DNA from: Aurantimonas manganoxydans SI85-9A1
GTDB lineage: Bacteria > Pseudomonadota > Alphaproteobacteria > Rhizobiales > Rhizobiaceae
DNA length: 64,000 bases
Assembly (NCBI RefSeq): GCF_000153465.1
Contig: NZ_CH672387.1
Span: 1,868,046-1,932,045 of the forward strand
Direction: 5' to 3'
In this document: positions 33,433 through 43,835 of the stretch, one piece after another
Position numbering within the stretch: position 1 is the stretch's first letter
How the letters are laid out: each line of letters starts with the position of its first letter
Position numbers and translations under genes: made by a program
Notes under the pieces: generated by a model
What the model saw: only the letters and a program-made list of their open reading frames with translations
Told to the model about the DNA's origin: nothing
The model's database searches: none

Positions 33433-34662
33433 TCAGCCGCCCTTCTTGTAGGGCGTATGCTCGGACAGAACGTCGCTGACATGGGCGATTTCGGCGCGTT
33501 CGGCGTCCAGGTAATCGTCGACGGCACGGCGCAGGCCCGGATGCGCGATCCAGTGCGCCGAATGTGTGGTCACAGGTTCGTAGCCGCGGGCCAGCTTGTG
33601 CTGTCCCTGCGCACCCGCCTCGACGAGGCCGAGGCCACGGGCGATCGCGAAGTCGATGGCCTGGTGGTAGCAGACCTCGAAATGCAGGAAGGGATGGTCC
33701 TCGATACAACCCCAGTTGCGCCCGAAGATCGTGTCGGCGCCGATGAAGTTCAGCGCCCCGGCGATGTAGCGACCGTTTCGCGACGCCATGACAAGCAGCG
33801 TCTGGTCGGCCATGCGCTCGCCGATCAGGCTGAAGAACGCGCGATTGAGATAGGGCCGGCCCCATTTGCGGCTGCCGGTGTCCATGTAGAACTCGTAGAA
33901 GGCGTCCCAGGCCGCCTCTGTAAGGTCGCTGCCGGTCAGCCAGGAAATGGAGATGTCGTTGGCCAGCGCCTCGCGGCGCTCCTTGCGCAAAGCCTTGCGC
34001 TTGCGCGACGCCAGCGTCTCCAGAAACTCCTCGTAGGTCGCATAGCCGCGATTGCGGAAATGGAACTGCTGGTCGGTGCGGTGCAGCCAGCCTGCCTCGG
34101 TCAGGACGTCGCGGTCCGCGGGCTTGAGGAAGGTGGCGTGGACCGAGGAGACGCCGGTCTGGGCCGCATAGGTCCTGGCGCCCTCGGCCAGCGCCTGCCG
34201 CCGGATCGTCGCGCCGGGTGCGGTTCCTACCAGGAGCCGCGGCCCGGTGGCCGGGGTGAAGGGCACCGACATCTGCAGCTTCGGATAATAGCGCCCGCCG
34301 GCGCGCTCGAAGGCGTCCGCCCAGCCCTGGTCGAAGACATACTCGCCCTGGCTGTGGCCCTTCAGATAGGCCGGGGCGGCTGCGATCGCCGCGCCCTGCG
34401 GATCTTCCAGTACCAGGTGCTGGGGCAGCCAGCCGGTCGCTTCGCCGACGCAGCCGCTATCCTCCAGCGCGGAGAGAAAGTCGTGCGATACGAAGGGGTT
34501 GGCGACGCCCGATGGAGTCGCGGTGGAGGCGGGCGACGCCGGCGCGGGCTCCACGGCCAGCGCGTCCCAGCGCGCGGCGTCGATCGCGCTGAGCCCATCG
34601 ACCACCCGGATCGTGAAGCTCTCTTCGCTGGTGGTCGGGGCGGCGGCGGATTCGCGTGTCAT
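33433..34662 (-). CDS. DUF482 GNAT-fold acyltransferase (COG3146)
   Basis: 409 residues of the DUF482/COG3146 family, with a FemAB-like GNAT fold. Family marks are NPFVSHDFLSALEDSGCVG, YVFDQGWADAFERAGGRYYP, and FEVCYHQAIDFAIARGLGLV with EAGAQGQHKLARGY near the end. Members are thought to act on peptidoglycan or related acceptors, but no reaction is proven. The first 15 residues are Ala/Thr-rich and may not all be translated. Confidence 0.85.
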   Translation of the reverse strand: MTRESAAAPTTSEESFTIRVVDGLSAIDAARWDALAVEPAPASPASTATPSGVANPFVSHDFLSALEDSGCVGEATGWLPQHLVLEDPQGAAIAAAPAYLKGHSQGEYVFDQGWADAFERAGGRYYPKLQMSVPFTPATGPRLLVGTAPGATIRRQALAEGARTYAAQTGVSSVHATFLKPADRDVLTEAGWLHRTDQQFHFRNRGYATYEEFLETLASRKRKALRKERREALANDISISWLTGSDLTEAAWDAFYEFYMDTGSRKWGRPYLNRAFFSLIGERMADQTLLVMASRNGRYIAGALNFIGADTIFGRNWGCIEDHPFLHFEVCYHQAIDFAIARGLGLVEAGAQGQHKLARGYEPVTTHSAHWIAHPGLRRAVDDYLDAERAEIAHVSDVLSEHTPYKKGG

Positions 34663-34700
34663 GCGATGAATTTATGCCGGTCCTGCGGCAGCGCAAGGCG

Positions 34701-35429
34701 TCATTGCTGCGGCGCAATGCCTTCGAAGGTCATCTGATCGCAATGGTCCCGGCTGATGCGGATCTGCGCCTCGGTGCGCACGGTCCAGGAGATCAACGGT
34801 GCGCCCTTGCCGCGGACCCATTCGGTGAACGGGTTCGGCACATGGTGGATGTCATAGGACGAGAAATCGCAGCCGCGTTCGAACACCTGCCGATGGGCGG
34901 CGAAGGCGTCCGGCGTGTGTCCCGTCGCGGTCAGCCCGATGGGACGGCCGGGGCGGGCCGCCAGCATCTGGTCGATAAGCCAGGGATCGAATGACATCAG
35001 GGCCAGCTCGCCGCGGTAGGATTCGAGAACCGGCTGCAGACGGGCGAAATAGTCCGCATCGACGTCCGGGGCGATGCCCTTCAGTTCCATGACCACCGGC
35101 ACGCGCCCGGCGACCGTCGCAAGAAAGTCCGCGACGGTCGGGATGACGGCCTTTGTGCCGGCAAGCCGCAGGCCGGCAATCGCTTCATCGCCAAGCGCGC
35201 GAAAGTCCGCCTCGCGGCCGGTCAGCCGTTCCAGCGTGTGATCATGGAAGATGAAGGGCGTGCCGTCGGCCGAAAGCTGCACGTCGCATTCGATCGCGTA
35301 GCCGGCGGCGATCGCTGCTTCGGCGGCGGGAATCGAGTTCTCCGCCACCGTCTTGTTGCCGTCATGGAGCCCGCGATGGGCGATCGGGTTCGCGGTCAGC
35401 CAGCCGAGCGCGCCATCGAAGGCCGCCAT
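34701..35429 (-). CDS. Glycerophosphodiester phosphodiesterase
   Basis: 242 residues of the GDPD TIM-barrel family. AHRGLHD carries the catalytic His, and IECDVQLSADGTPFIFHDHT carries the metal-binding Glu/Asp and second His. It lacks a signal peptide, so a cytosolic enzyme is likely, releasing glycerol-3-phosphate from deacylated phospholipids. The ATG at 35429 sits one base after the RidA stop, suggesting an operon with that gene. Confidence 0.92.
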   Translation of the reverse strand: MAAFDGALGWLTANPIAHRGLHDGNKTVAENSIPAAEAAIAAGYAIECDVQLSADGTPFIFHDHTLERLTGREADFRALGDEAIAGLRLAGTKAVIPTVADFLATVAGRVPVVMELKGIAPDVDADYFARLQPVLESYRGELALMSFDPWLIDQMLAARPGRPIGLTATGHTPDAFAAHRQVFERGCDFSSYDIHHVPNPFTEWVRGKGAPLISWTVRTEAQIRISRDHCDQMTFEGIAPQQ

Positions 35430-35430
35430 G

Positions 35431-35898
35431 TCAGGCGACCTCGAACAGGGCTTCGATCTCGACGGCGGCATCCATCGGCAGCGCCGGTACGCCGACCGCC
35501 GAACGGGAATGGCGGCCGTTCTCGCCGAGGATCTCGACCAGGAAATCCGACGCGCCGTTGGCGACCTTGTGCTGCTCGGTGAAGCCGGCGTCGCTGGCGA
35601 CGAAGACGGTGAGCTTCAGAAGGCGGCCGAGGCGGCTCCAGTCGCCGGAGACGGCCGATTTCGCCTGGGCGAGGATGTTGATGGCGCACAGCCGCGCGGC
35701 CTTCTGGCCGTCTTCCAGCGAGACGCCGGCGCCGAGCTTGCCGGACACGGCCAGCTTGCCGCCGTCGAGCGGCAACTGGCCCGAGGTCTGCAGCAGCCCG
35801 CCATAGCTGACGCTCGGCACGTAGTTGGCGGCGGGCGCCGCCGCTTCGGGGAGGGTGACGCCGGCGGCTTCGAGGCGGCTTGCGATGGTATCGGCCAT
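35431..35898 (-). CDS. RidA family protein (YjgF/YER057c/UK114)
   Basis: 155 residues with the RidA fold. VSYGGLLQTSGQLPL and the terminal SRSAVGVPALPMDAAVEIEA carry the conserved Arg that binds enamine/imine intermediates. RidA enzymes deaminate reactive 2-aminoacrylate-type intermediates. AAAGGAAG lies well placed before the ATG at 35898. The form with a longer N-terminus (VTLPEAAAPAANYVP) belongs to a RidA subgroup often next to GDPD genes. Confidence 0.9.
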   Translation of the reverse strand: MADTIASRLEAAGVTLPEAAAPAANYVPSVSYGGLLQTSGQLPLDGGKLAVSGKLGAGVSLEDGQKAARLCAINILAQAKSAVSGDWSRLGRLLKLTVFVASDAGFTEQHKVANGASDFLVEILGENGRHSRSAVGVPALPMDAAVEIEALFEVA

Positions 35899-36036
35899 GT
35901 TGTTGTCTTCCTTTAGCTCGACGGATAGGAGCGCCGGGGAGGGGCTGTGCCAGCCAGATGGCCGCAAGCCCGTTCCGGACGCGCCGTTCCGCAGAGGCGT
36001 AGCCCATCCGCAGACCCAGTGAAAGATCGTCCCGCC

Positions 36037-36963
36037 ATGCGCGCCAGCCTCGTAGCCCCTCTCGCGATCGGCCTTGTCGCCGGACCGGCTCTTGCGGCCG
36101 CCGCGACGATCGCACCGCATCGCGCCTCCTACGAACTGGCGATGGACGGCAGTGGTGATCTGGTCGACGCCCAGGCGCGGATCGCCGTCGAGATCACGCG
36201 GCCGGACTGCGACAGCTACGACATCGACTACCGCTTCGTGGCCCGGTTCCAACAGGAGCAGGAACTGGTGGTCACCGACCAGCAGACCCAGACGCTGGAA
36301 AACCTCGCGGACGGAACGCTCGCCTTCAAAACGCGGACGCTGGTCGACGGCACAGAGCAACAGGTCGTGCGGGGCACCGCCGTCAATACGGGGGAGGAGA
36401 CGCATGTCGCCTTCGTCGAACCGGAGAGCCGCTCGGTGAGCGTGCCGCTGGCGGCCTTTCCGATGCAGCATACGCTGGCATTGATCGAGAAGGCGGAGGC
36501 CGGCGAGCGGATCGTGCAGTCGCCGCTCTATGACGGCGACCCGGCACCGGAAAAGGGCCTGTCCACGACCGCGATCATCGGGCCGGCGCCGGACAACCGG
36601 GCAGAGCCCGAGGATGCGGAGGAAGGCGCGCCGCTCGCGGATGAAACGTCACCGGCGGCGGACATGCGATCAGAGACCGCCGAGGGCGACACGCGCGACG
36701 ACGACGACGACCGCGGCGAAGCCGAAGACCCGATGGCAGCCGATATGTCCCCGGCCAGCCAGCTGTCGGGTCTGCGCTCCTGGCGGATCAGCGAATCCTT
36801 CTATGACAGCGACAGCGATGCCGACGGCATGCCGGTCTTCGAGACGGCCTATACGCTCTACGAGAACGGCATCTCGGACGATATGGTGCTCAGCTTCGAC
36901 GGCTACCGCCTGGCCGGCGGCCTTGCGAGCCTCGATCTTCTGGACGTGCCCACCTGTCCCTGA
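36037..36963 (+). CDS. eipB: EipB-family periplasmic envelope-integrity protein (DUF1849)
   Basis: 308 residues: a signal peptide (LVAPLAIGLVAGPALAAAA), then the DUF1849 beta-spiral domain starting IAPHRASYELAMDG. EipB of Brucella maintains the cell envelope and is stabilised by a disulfide; matching cysteines are here at 58 (RPDCDSYD) and 307 (DVPTC). Between about 187 and 238 there is an acidic, low-complexity insertion with a run of five Asp that interrupts the domain. The ATG at 36037 is chosen because it begins the signal peptide. Confidence 0.88.
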   Translation: MRASLVAPLAIGLVAGPALAAAATIAPHRASYELAMDGSGDLVDAQARIAVEITRPDCDSYDIDYRFVARFQQEQELVVTDQQTQTLENLADGTLAFKTRTLVDGTEQQVVRGTAVNTGEETHVAFVEPESRSVSVPLAAFPMQHTLALIEKAEAGERIVQSPLYDGDPAPEKGLSTTAIIGPAPDNRAEPEDAEEGAPLADETSPAADMRSETAEGDTRDDDDDRGEAEDPMAADMSPASQLSGLRSWRISESFYDSDSDADGMPVFETAYTLYENGISDDMVLSFDGYRLAGGLASLDLLDVPTCP

Positions 36964-37173
36964 CGGGGCTGGTACCGTGCGCCCCCGATCCCCATATCGA
37001 CCCTGAACGCCGCCGCCATGTTGCCTCGCGCGGGCTTTTGGTGTATCGGCGCTTCCATTCCACACACGGAACTCGGGTTTCGACGTTCGGGCTTGTCCCG
37101 ACGCCGCGATCCACCGGTGGCGGCATTCGGCCGCTTCTTTTCCGTGGAGGCTCAACCGGTAAAGGAAAAAACC

Positions 37174-38028
37174 ATGGCATTGCCAGACTATTCCATGCGC
37201 CAGCTGCTCGAGGCAGGCGTGCATTTCGGTCACCAGACGCATCGCTGGAACCCGAAAATGTCATCCTACATCTTCGGGGCGCGCAACAACATCCACATCC
37301 TCGACCTCGGCCAGACCGTGCCGCTGCTGCATCGTGCGCTGCAGGCCGTCTCCGACACCGTGGCCCGTGGCGGCCGTGTGCTGTTCGTCGGCACCAAGCG
37401 CCAGGCATCCGACATCGTCGCTGATGCGGCGAACCGTTCGGCCCAGTACTACGTCAACGCCCGCTGGCTCGGCGGCATGCTGACCAACTGGAAGACCATC
37501 TCCAACTCGATCCAGCGCCTGCGCAAGCTCGACGAGATGCTGGCCGGCGAAGCCCAGGGCTTCACCAAGAAGGAGCGCCTGACGCTGCAGCGCGAGCGCG
37601 ACAAGCTCGACCGCGCCCTCGGCGGCATCAAGGACATGGGCGGCGTGCCGGACATGATCTTCATCATCGACACCAACAAGGAGTCGATCGCGATCGAGGA
37701 AGCCAAGCGCCTGCACATCCCGATCGTCGCCGTCGTCGATTCGAACTGCGATCCCGCACCGATCGACTACCCGATCCCGGGCAATGACGACGCAGCTCGC
37801 GCCATCACCCTGTACTGCGACCTGATCGCCCGCGCCGCCGTCGACGGCATCGCGCGCCAGCAGGGCGATTCCGGCATGGATATCGGTGCGATGGAAGAAG
37901 CGCCGGTGGAAGAGGCCGTCGAGGCCGAGCCGGTCGCCGAGGAAGCACCGGCTGCCGAAGCCGAGGCTCCGGCCGCGGAAGCTCCGGCTGCCGAGGCTCC
38001 GGCCGAGAACGCAACGCCCGCCGCCTGA
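37174..38028 (+). CDS. rpsB: 30S ribosomal protein S2
   Basis: 284 residues. The start [20 protein letters not shown] and [14 protein letters not shown] are typical. The S2 core ends near residue 235 and is followed by an Ala/Glu/Pro-rich tail of repeated EAPAAEA units, as in many alphaproteobacteria. AAAGGA precedes the ATG. A 210-base leader upstream holds a small stem (TCGGG/CCCGA at about 37087-37101). It is followed by tsf. Confidence 0.97.
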   Translation: MALPDYSMRQLLEAGVHFGHQTHRWNPKMSSYIFGARNNIHILDLGQTVPLLHRALQAVSDTVARGGRVLFVGTKRQASDIVADAANRSAQYYVNARWLGGMLTNWKTISNSIQRLRKLDEMLAGEAQGFTKKERLTLQRERDKLDRALGGIKDMGGVPDMIFIIDTNKESIAIEEAKRLHIPIVAVVDSNCDPAPIDYPIPGNDDAARAITLYCDLIARAAVDGIARQQGDSGMDIGAMEEAPVEEAVEAEPVAEEAPAAEAEAPAAEAPAAEAPAENATPAA

Positions 38029-38046
38029 GGCGAGGCGGCGAACGGC

Positions 38047-38070
38047 GCGGTCGGGCTGGTGTCCGACCGC
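38047..38070 (+). other. Hairpin in the rpsB-tsf intergenic region
   Basis: GCGGTCGG and CCGACCGC form a perfect 8-bp stem with an 8-base loop, 18 bases after the rpsB stop. There is no T-tract, so it is more likely an RNA-stability or attenuation element that sets the S2/EF-Ts ratio than a full terminator. Confidence 0.45.
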
Positions 38071-38169
38071 CGCCCGCGCCCGTCTCCGGCGCCGTAATCA
38101 CGGCGTCACAATTCTGGCGCACCCGTTCCATCCGAGCCGGTGCGCCCAATCATTTCTGAAGAGGCAAAA

Positions 38170-39096
38170 ATGGCAATTACCGCTTCGATGGTGAAGGAAC
38201 TGCGCGACAAGACCGGCGCAGGCATGATGGACTGCAAGACCGCGCTGTCCGAGACCGACGGCAACATGGAAGAGGCCATCGACTGGCTGCGCGCCAAGGG
38301 CATTGCCAAGGCCGACAAGAAGTCCGGCCGTACCGCGGCCGAGGGTCTCGTCGGTTCGGCGTCCGAGGGCACTAAGGCCGTCGTCGTCGAGGTCAATTCC
38401 GAGACTGACTTCGTCGCCCGCAACGATGCCTTCCAGGGCCTCGTGCGCGACGTCGCATCGGTCGCTCTGACCACCGACGGCAGCGTCGAGGCGGTCGGCA
38501 GCGCTGCCTATCCGGGCGGCACCAAGAGCGTCAACGACACGATCAAGGACACGATCGGCACCATCGGCGAGAACCTGACCCTGCGCCGTTCGGCCATGCT
38601 GAGCGTCAATGACGGCGTCGTGGCGTCCTACATCCACAATCAGGTCGTGGACGGCCTCGGCAAGCTCGGCGTGCTCGTCGCGATCGAATCTTCCGGCGAC
38701 AAGGCTGCGCTGGCGCAGTTCGGCCGCCAGGTCGCCATGCACATCGCCGCGACCAACCCGCTGGCGCTGACCGCCGAGGAAGTCGACGCGGCCACCGTCG
38801 AGCGCGAGAAGGCGATCTTCAGCGATTCGGCACGCCAGTCGGGCAAGCCGGAGAACATCATCGAGAAGATGGTCGAGGGCCGCCTGCGCAAGTTCTACGA
38901 GGAAGTCGTTCTTCTGAAGCAGAACTTCGTCATCAATCCCGACCTGACCGTCGAGAAGGCGCTGGCCGAGGCCGAAGGCAGCTTCGGCGCGCCGGCCAAG
39001 ATCACCGGCTTCGTGCGCTTCGCCCTCGGCGAAGGCGTCGAGAAGGAAGAGAGCGACTTCGCAGCCGAAGTCGCCGCAGCCGCCGGCAAGAAGTAA
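38170..39096 (+). CDS. tsf: Translation elongation factor Ts
   Basis: 308 residues, the guanine-nucleotide exchange factor for EF-Tu. The N-terminal UBA-like module contains [19 protein letters not shown], and the core has [14 protein letters not shown] and [16 protein letters not shown] precedes the ATG at 38170. It ends in a strong terminator, so rpsB-tsf is a closed unit. Confidence 0.97.
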   Translation: MAITASMVKELRDKTGAGMMDCKTALSETDGNMEEAIDWLRAKGIAKADKKSGRTAAEGLVGSASEGTKAVVVEVNSETDFVARNDAFQGLVRDVASVALTTDGSVEAVGSAAYPGGTKSVNDTIKDTIGTIGENLTLRRSAMLSVNDGVVASYIHNQVVDGLGKLGVLVAIESSGDKAALAQFGRQVAMHIAATNPLALTAEEVDAATVEREKAIFSDSARQSGKPENIIEKMVEGRLRKFYEEVVLLKQNFVINPDLTVEKALAEAEGSFGAPAKITGFVRFALGEGVEKEESDFAAEVAAAAGKK

Positions 39097-39144
39097 GTTC
39101 CGCGCGCCGGACGCCTGTCCGGCGGCGACACGACAGACCGATCG

Positions 39145-39178
39145 AGGGCGTCCGCTTCACAAGCGGGCGCCCTTATTG
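39145..39178 (+). terminator. Terminator of rpsB-tsf
   Basis: AGGGCGTCCGCTT pairs with AAGCGGGCGCCCT (one G-T wobble) around a CAC loop, followed by TTATTGT. It lies 49 bases after the tsf stop. Confidence 0.88.
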
Positions 39179-39350
39179 TATCGCATCCCCAAGCGCGGCA
39201 GGCATTTGCGAGAGCGACTTGCTGCCGGATTTCCACATGCGCCCGCCGGTTCGGCGTGGCGTCGTCCGAAGACGCCCTCCCGGCAGCACGGCTTCGTCGC
39301 CGTCGCCGCTGCCTTGACGGGCGGGCCGCCGGACGCAGGCAAGGTGAGCA

Positions 39351-40070
39351 ATGGCCTCCGAGATTCGATACCCGCGGGTGCTTCTGAAGGTATCCGGTGA
39401 AGCTTTGATGGGGTCGCAGGGCTTCGGGATCGACGTCGCGGTGGCCGATCGCATCGCCTCCGACATCGCCGAGGCGCACCGGCTGGGCGTCCAGGTCTCG
39501 GTCGTCGTCGGCGGCGGCAACATCTTCCGCGGCGTGGCGGTGGCCTCCAAGGGGGGCGACCGCGTCACCGGCGACCACATGGGCATGCTCGGCACCGTCA
39601 TCAACGCGCTGGCCCTGCGCACCTCGCTGATCAAGATGGGCGTCGACACCATCGTCCTGTCGGCGATCGCGATGCCCGAAATCTGCGAGAGCTTCTCCCA
39701 GCGCAGCGCGCTGGCGCATCAGGCTGCGGGCCGGGTGGTGATCTTCGCCGGCGGGACCGGCAATCCGTTCTTCACCACCGATTCCGCCGGCGCGCTGCGC
39801 GCAGCCGAGATGGGGGCGGCGGCCCTGTTCAAGGGCACCCAGGTCGACGGCATCTATTCCGCCGATCCCAAGAAGCACCCCGACGCGGTGCGCTACGACA
39901 CGCTGACCCACGACGAGGTTCTGCAGAAGGGCCTGGCCGTTATGGACGTGGCGGCCGTTGCGCTGTCGCGCGAGAACGACATCCCGATCGTCGTCTTCTC
40001 GATCCACGAGAAGGGCGAGTTCGCCAAGATCCTGTCCGGCGGCGGCCGGGCGACGATCGTCACCGAATAA
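39351..40070 (+). CDS. pyrH: UMP kinase
   Basis: A 239-residue amino-acid-kinase-fold enzyme that makes UDP from UMP. The phosphate-binding [22 protein letters not shown] and [16 protein letters not shown] are the PyrH marks. Frr follows after 37 bases, the usual bacterial order. The G+C-rich 254-base gap upstream holds the tsf terminator and the pyrH promoter. Confidence 0.97.
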   Translation: MASEIRYPRVLLKVSGEALMGSQGFGIDVAVADRIASDIAEAHRLGVQVSVVVGGGNIFRGVAVASKGGDRVTGDHMGMLGTVINALALRTSLIKMGVDTIVLSAIAMPEICESFSQRSALAHQAAGRVVIFAGGTGNPFFTTDSAGALRAAEMGAAALFKGTQVDGIYSADPKKHPDAVRYDTLTHDEVLQKGLAVMDVAAVALSRENDIPIVVFSIHEKGEFAKILSGGGRATIVTE

Positions 40071-40107
40071 CTGCGTCCGCGCAGTCGAGAGCCGAAAAGA
40101 GGACATC

Positions 40108-40665
40108 ATGGCCGACATGGATCTGAACGAACTGAAGCGCCGCATGGATGGCGCGATCACCAGCCTGAAGAGCGACCTGACGGGCCTTCGCACCGGCCGC
40201 GCCTCGCCGAGCCTGCTCGATCCGATCTATGTCGACGCCTACGGCTCGAAGATGCCGCTCAACCAGGTGGCCAACGTCTCGGTGCCGGAGCCGCGCATGG
40301 TCACCGTCACCGTCTGGGACAAGCAGATGGTGGGCAAGGTCGAGCGCGCGATCCGCGAGAGCAATCTCGGCCTGAACCCGATCACCGACGGCGCGACGCT
40401 GCGCATTCCGTTGCCGGAGCTGAACGAGCAGCGCCGCAAGGAGCTGGTCAAGGTGGCGCACCAGTATGCCGAGGGTGCCAAGGTCGCGGTTCGCCATGTC
40501 CGGCGCGACGGCATGGAAACCTTGAAAAAGCTGGAAAAGGACGGCGATATCGGTCAGGACGAGAGCCGTCAGCAGTCGGACCGCGTCCAGAAGATGACCG
40601 ACGAGACGATCTCCGAGATCGACTCGGCGCTTGCCGTCAAGGAAGCGGAAATCATGCAGGTCTAG
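40108..40665 (+). CDS. frr: Ribosome recycling factor
   Basis: 185 residues. RRF releases ribosomes after termination with EF-G. Family marks are [25 protein letters not shown]-like [16 protein letters not shown], and [27 protein letters not shown] lies before the ATG at 40108. The frame extends upstream to 39958 inside pyrH and is not used. Confidence 0.97.
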   Translation: MADMDLNELKRRMDGAITSLKSDLTGLRTGRASPSLLDPIYVDAYGSKMPLNQVANVSVPEPRMVTVTVWDKQMVGKVERAIRESNLGLNPITDGATLRIPLPELNEQRRKELVKVAHQYAEGAKVAVRHVRRDGMETLKKLEKDGDIGQDESRQQSDRVQKMTDETISEIDSALAVKEAEIMQV

Positions 40666-40700
40666 CCTGCCTTGGGCGTCGACCTCGTCGTCGCGGCGGA

Positions 40701-41441
40701 ATGATCGAGGGAAGGGCTGATACGGTGCGGGATCTCCAACACGTCGCCATCATCATGGACGGCAATGGTCGCTGGGCGAATGCCCGCGGCCTGCCGCGCA
40801 GCATGGGGCACCGTCGGGGCGTCGAGGCCGTGCGCGAGGCGGTCCGCGCGGCGGGCGAGCTTGGCATCCAGTATCTGACCCTGTTCGCCTTCTCCTCGGA
40901 GAACTGGCGCCGTCCCGAGGCCGAGGTCGAGGAGCTGATGGGGCTGTTGAAGCACTTCATCCGCCGCGACCTCGCCGAACTGCACAAGGAGGGCGTGCGC
41001 GTCCGGGTGATCGGCGAGCGCGAGAACCTGTCGTCGGACATCCGCGCGCTGCTCGAGGAAGCCGAGAACCTGACGCGCGACAACCAGCGCCAGACCCTGG
41101 TGGTCGCCTTCAATTACGGAGCCCGCGACGAGGTCGCCCGGGCCATGCGCCGCGTCGCCGCCAAGTACGCGGCGGGCGAGGTCGAGCTCGAAGGGCTGAC
41201 TGCCGAGTATCTCGACGAGCATCTCGACACGGCCGGCATTCCCGATCCCGATCTGATCATCCGCACCAGCGGCGAGCTGCGGCTGTCCAATTTCCTGCTC
41301 TGGCAGGCGGCCTATTCCGAATTCGTCTTCCTGCCCTGCCTGTGGCCCGATTTCGACCGCAAGGCGTTCGAGGAGGCCATCGCCGATTATTTCAGCCGGG
41401 ATCGTCGCTACGGCGGATTGTCGCGCGAAATCGCTTCCTGA
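40701..41441 (+). CDS. uppS: Undecaprenyl (isoprenyl) diphosphate synthase
   Basis: A 246-residue cis-prenyltransferase with the catalytic Asp20 in [19 protein letters not shown], and [15 protein letters not shown] near the end. It makes the C55 lipid carrier for peptidoglycan and O-antigen. cdsA follows after four bases. Confidence 0.96.
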   Translation: MIEGRADTVRDLQHVAIIMDGNGRWANARGLPRSMGHRRGVEAVREAVRAAGELGIQYLTLFAFSSENWRRPEAEVEELMGLLKHFIRRDLAELHKEGVRVRVIGERENLSSDIRALLEEAENLTRDNQRQTLVVAFNYGARDEVARAMRRVAAKYAAGEVELEGLTAEYLDEHLDTAGIPDPDLIIRTSGELRLSNFLLWQAAYSEFVFLPCLWPDFDRKAFEEAIADYFSRDRRYGGLSREIAS

Positions 41442-41445
41442 TCCG

Positions 41446-42297
41446 ATGGGCCTGGAACTTCGACGGTTCTTTCTCGCCGGCAGCTGGTCCGACCTGAAGT
41501 CGCGCGTCATCTCCGCGCTGATCCTCGGCGTCATCGTCATCGCCCTGACCGCCATCGGCGGCTGGCCGTTCCGGGTGCTCTGCGCGCTCACCGGCATCAT
41601 CGTCTTCGACGAATGGGCCCGCATGACACGCGCCAAGCGGGTCCGGCCGATCTATGATTTCGCCCGTGGCGCCCTGATCGTCGCCGTCGTCGCGCTGGTC
41701 TTCGATCTCGGCCTGCTGGCTGTGGCGATCGTTGGTGCGGCGATGGTCTTCATCGCCGCGACGGATCGCGACGAGCGCAGCGCGCGTTGGGTGCATTGGG
41801 GCTTGTTCTACGCGGGCGCCGCGGCGCTGGCCCCCGGCATGCTGCGCGGCTCCGATCCCGCTGGCCTCACGACGCTCGGCTTCATCATCGTCGTCGTGTG
41901 GTCGACGGACATCTTCGCCTATTTCACCGGTCGCACGCTCGGCGGGCCGAAGCTGCTGCCGGCGGTGTCACCGAAGAAGACGCTGTCGGGAGCGGCCGGG
42001 GGGCTCCTGGCCGGGACGATCCTCGGTGCGGTCTACGCCCATCTCGTCAGCGGCGAGGTCGGCGCCTTCATCATCATCCTGGCGGCGATCCTGTCGGTGG
42101 TCGGGCAGGCGGGCGACCTGTTCGAATCCTGGATCAAGCGGCGTTTCGGCGTGAAGGATTCGGGCCGTCTCATCCCCGGCCATGGCGGGCTGATGGACCG
42201 TATCGACGCGCTCGTCGTGGCGATGGCCGTGACCTGGGCGGTCGGCGTGGCGATCGCCGGATTCGGCGAACCGGCCCGTGGCATATTTGCCCTCTGA
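41446..42297 (+). CDS. cdsA: Phosphatidate cytidylyltransferase
   Basis: 283 residues with about seven to eight membrane spans and the C-terminal CDP-diglyceride synthetase signature in SVVGQAGDLFESWIKRRFG followed by KDSGRLIPGHGGLMDRIDAL. It makes CDP-diacylglycerol for phospholipid synthesis. A 194-base gap without a gene follows; dxr, usual here in several relatives, is missing. Confidence 0.95.
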   Translation: MGLELRRFFLAGSWSDLKSRVISALILGVIVIALTAIGGWPFRVLCALTGIIVFDEWARMTRAKRVRPIYDFARGALIVAVVALVFDLGLLAVAIVGAAMVFIAATDRDERSARWVHWGLFYAGAAALAPGMLRGSDPAGLTTLGFIIVVVWSTDIFAYFTGRTLGGPKLLPAVSPKKTLSGAAGGLLAGTILGAVYAHLVSGEVGAFIIILAAILSVVGQAGDLFESWIKRRFGVKDSGRLIPGHGGLMDRIDALVVAMAVTWAVGVAIAGFGEPARGIFAL

Positions 42298-42491
42298 GCG
42301 CATCGATTTCAGCGCGGGCGCCGTCATCATTGCGACTTGTTCGTCAACTGCTATGGAAGAGATCCCCGCGGCGCCGCTCGAAGCGCGCAGCCACGGGCAT
42401 TGTCTGATCATTTGAATGCGGCATCGTCTCGACCGGATGTCGATGCCGGTCCGGAACCAGCGGTCCGGGATGGAACGCGAAAGGGTGCGGA

Positions 42492-43631
42492 ATGGAATCG
42501 CCTGTCGGGCTCTCCCAGATCTGGAGCGGAGGCCTCATCTACATCGTCCCGTTCCTCTTCGTCCTGACGATCATCGTCTTCTTCCATGAGCTCGGGCATT
42601 TCCTCGTCGGCCGCTGGTGCGGCATCAAGGCGCTGGTCTTCTCGGTCGGCTTCGGGCCGGAACTGATCGGCTTCAACGACCGGCGCGGCACGCGCTGGAA
42701 GCTCGCGGCCGTGCCGCTGGGTGGCTACGTCAAATTCCTCGGGGACGAGAACGCGGCTTCGGTGCCGGACCGTGCCGCGATGGACGCAATGTCGGACGCC
42801 GAGCGCAGCGGGGCGTTTCCGGCCAAGAGCGTCGGCCGCCGCGCCGCCACGGTGGCTGCGGGCCCCATCGCCAACTTCATCCTGGCGATCGTGATCTTCG
42901 CCGGCGTCGCCTATGTCGAGGGACGCGTCGTCGGCGACCCGGTCGTGGCCGAGGTGAGGGACGGTTCGCCTGCCGCGGCCGCCGGCTTCAAGGCGGGCGA
43001 CAAGGTGCTGTCCGCCGACGGCGAGACGATCCGCTATTTCTCCGACCTGCAACGCTATGTGTCCTCGCGGGCCGACACGCCGATCCGCATGACGGTGGAG
43101 CGCAACGGCTCGCCCGTCGAACTGACGGTGACGCCGCGCAGCGAGGTTCAGACGGACGGGTTCGGCAACGAGTTCAACGTGCCGGTCGTCGGACTGGTGG
43201 CCAACAATGACGGCTCGTCGTTCCGGGTGGAGAGCCTGTCGCCGGTGGAGGCCGTGGCCTACGGCGTCTCGCAGACCTGGTTCGTGACGACGCGGACCGT
43301 GGACTTCATGGGCGAGGTGATCACCGGTCGCCAGAACGCCGACCAGATCGGCGGCCCGATCCGAATCGCGCAAGTGTCGAGTCAGGTTTCGACGATAGGA
43401 CTGGGCGCGCTGCTCAATCTGGCGGCGCTGCTGTCGGTCTCCATCGGGTTGCTCAACCTTCTGCCGATTCCGATGCTGGACGGCGGGCATCTGCTGTTCT
43501 ACGCATTCGAGGCGATCCGTGGCCGACCCCTGAGCGAACAGGTGCAGGAAGTCGGCTTCCGAATTGGGCTCGCACTGGTGATGCTGCTTATGGTATTCGC
43601 CTTCTGGAACGATATTTCGGGACTCGTCTGA
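42492..43631 (+). CDS. rseP: RIP metalloprotease RseP
   Basis: A 379-residue membrane site-2 protease. The zinc motif H32-E33-L-G-H36 is in the first span, LLPIPMLDGGHLLFY is in the last, and one PDZ domain (VRDGSPAAAAGFKAGDKVLS) sits between. RseP cuts anti-sigma factors and signal-peptide remnants within the membrane. The ATG at 42492 begins the first hydrophobic segment. bamA is next. Confidence 0.95.
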   Translation: MESPVGLSQIWSGGLIYIVPFLFVLTIIVFFHELGHFLVGRWCGIKALVFSVGFGPELIGFNDRRGTRWKLAAVPLGGYVKFLGDENAASVPDRAAMDAMSDAERSGAFPAKSVGRRAATVAAGPIANFILAIVIFAGVAYVEGRVVGDPVVAEVRDGSPAAAAGFKAGDKVLSADGETIRYFSDLQRYVSSRADTPIRMTVERNGSPVELTVTPRSEVQTDGFGNEFNVPVVGLVANNDGSSFRVESLSPVEAVAYGVSQTWFVTTRTVDFMGEVITGRQNADQIGGPIRIAQVSSQVSTIGLGALLNLAALLSVSIGLLNLLPIPMLDGGHLLFYAFEAIRGRPLSEQVQEVGFRIGLALVMLLMVFAFWNDISGLV

Positions 43632-43835
43632 TGAGTCCCGCCGGGTCGGGGGACTTGGGGGCTTGCAAACTGTTAACCAAAGCGACGATGTCCGTGACAA
43701 CGTTGCAACGGCTTTTCCGATTCCTAAAGGGACTCGGGCCAGTTTGCTTGAACGGACACGGAAAGCCGGTACAAGGCAACGATGCGCATTGCTCCCACTG
43801 CGTCTCGATACAATGATGAAAAGGTGGCTGGGCCA

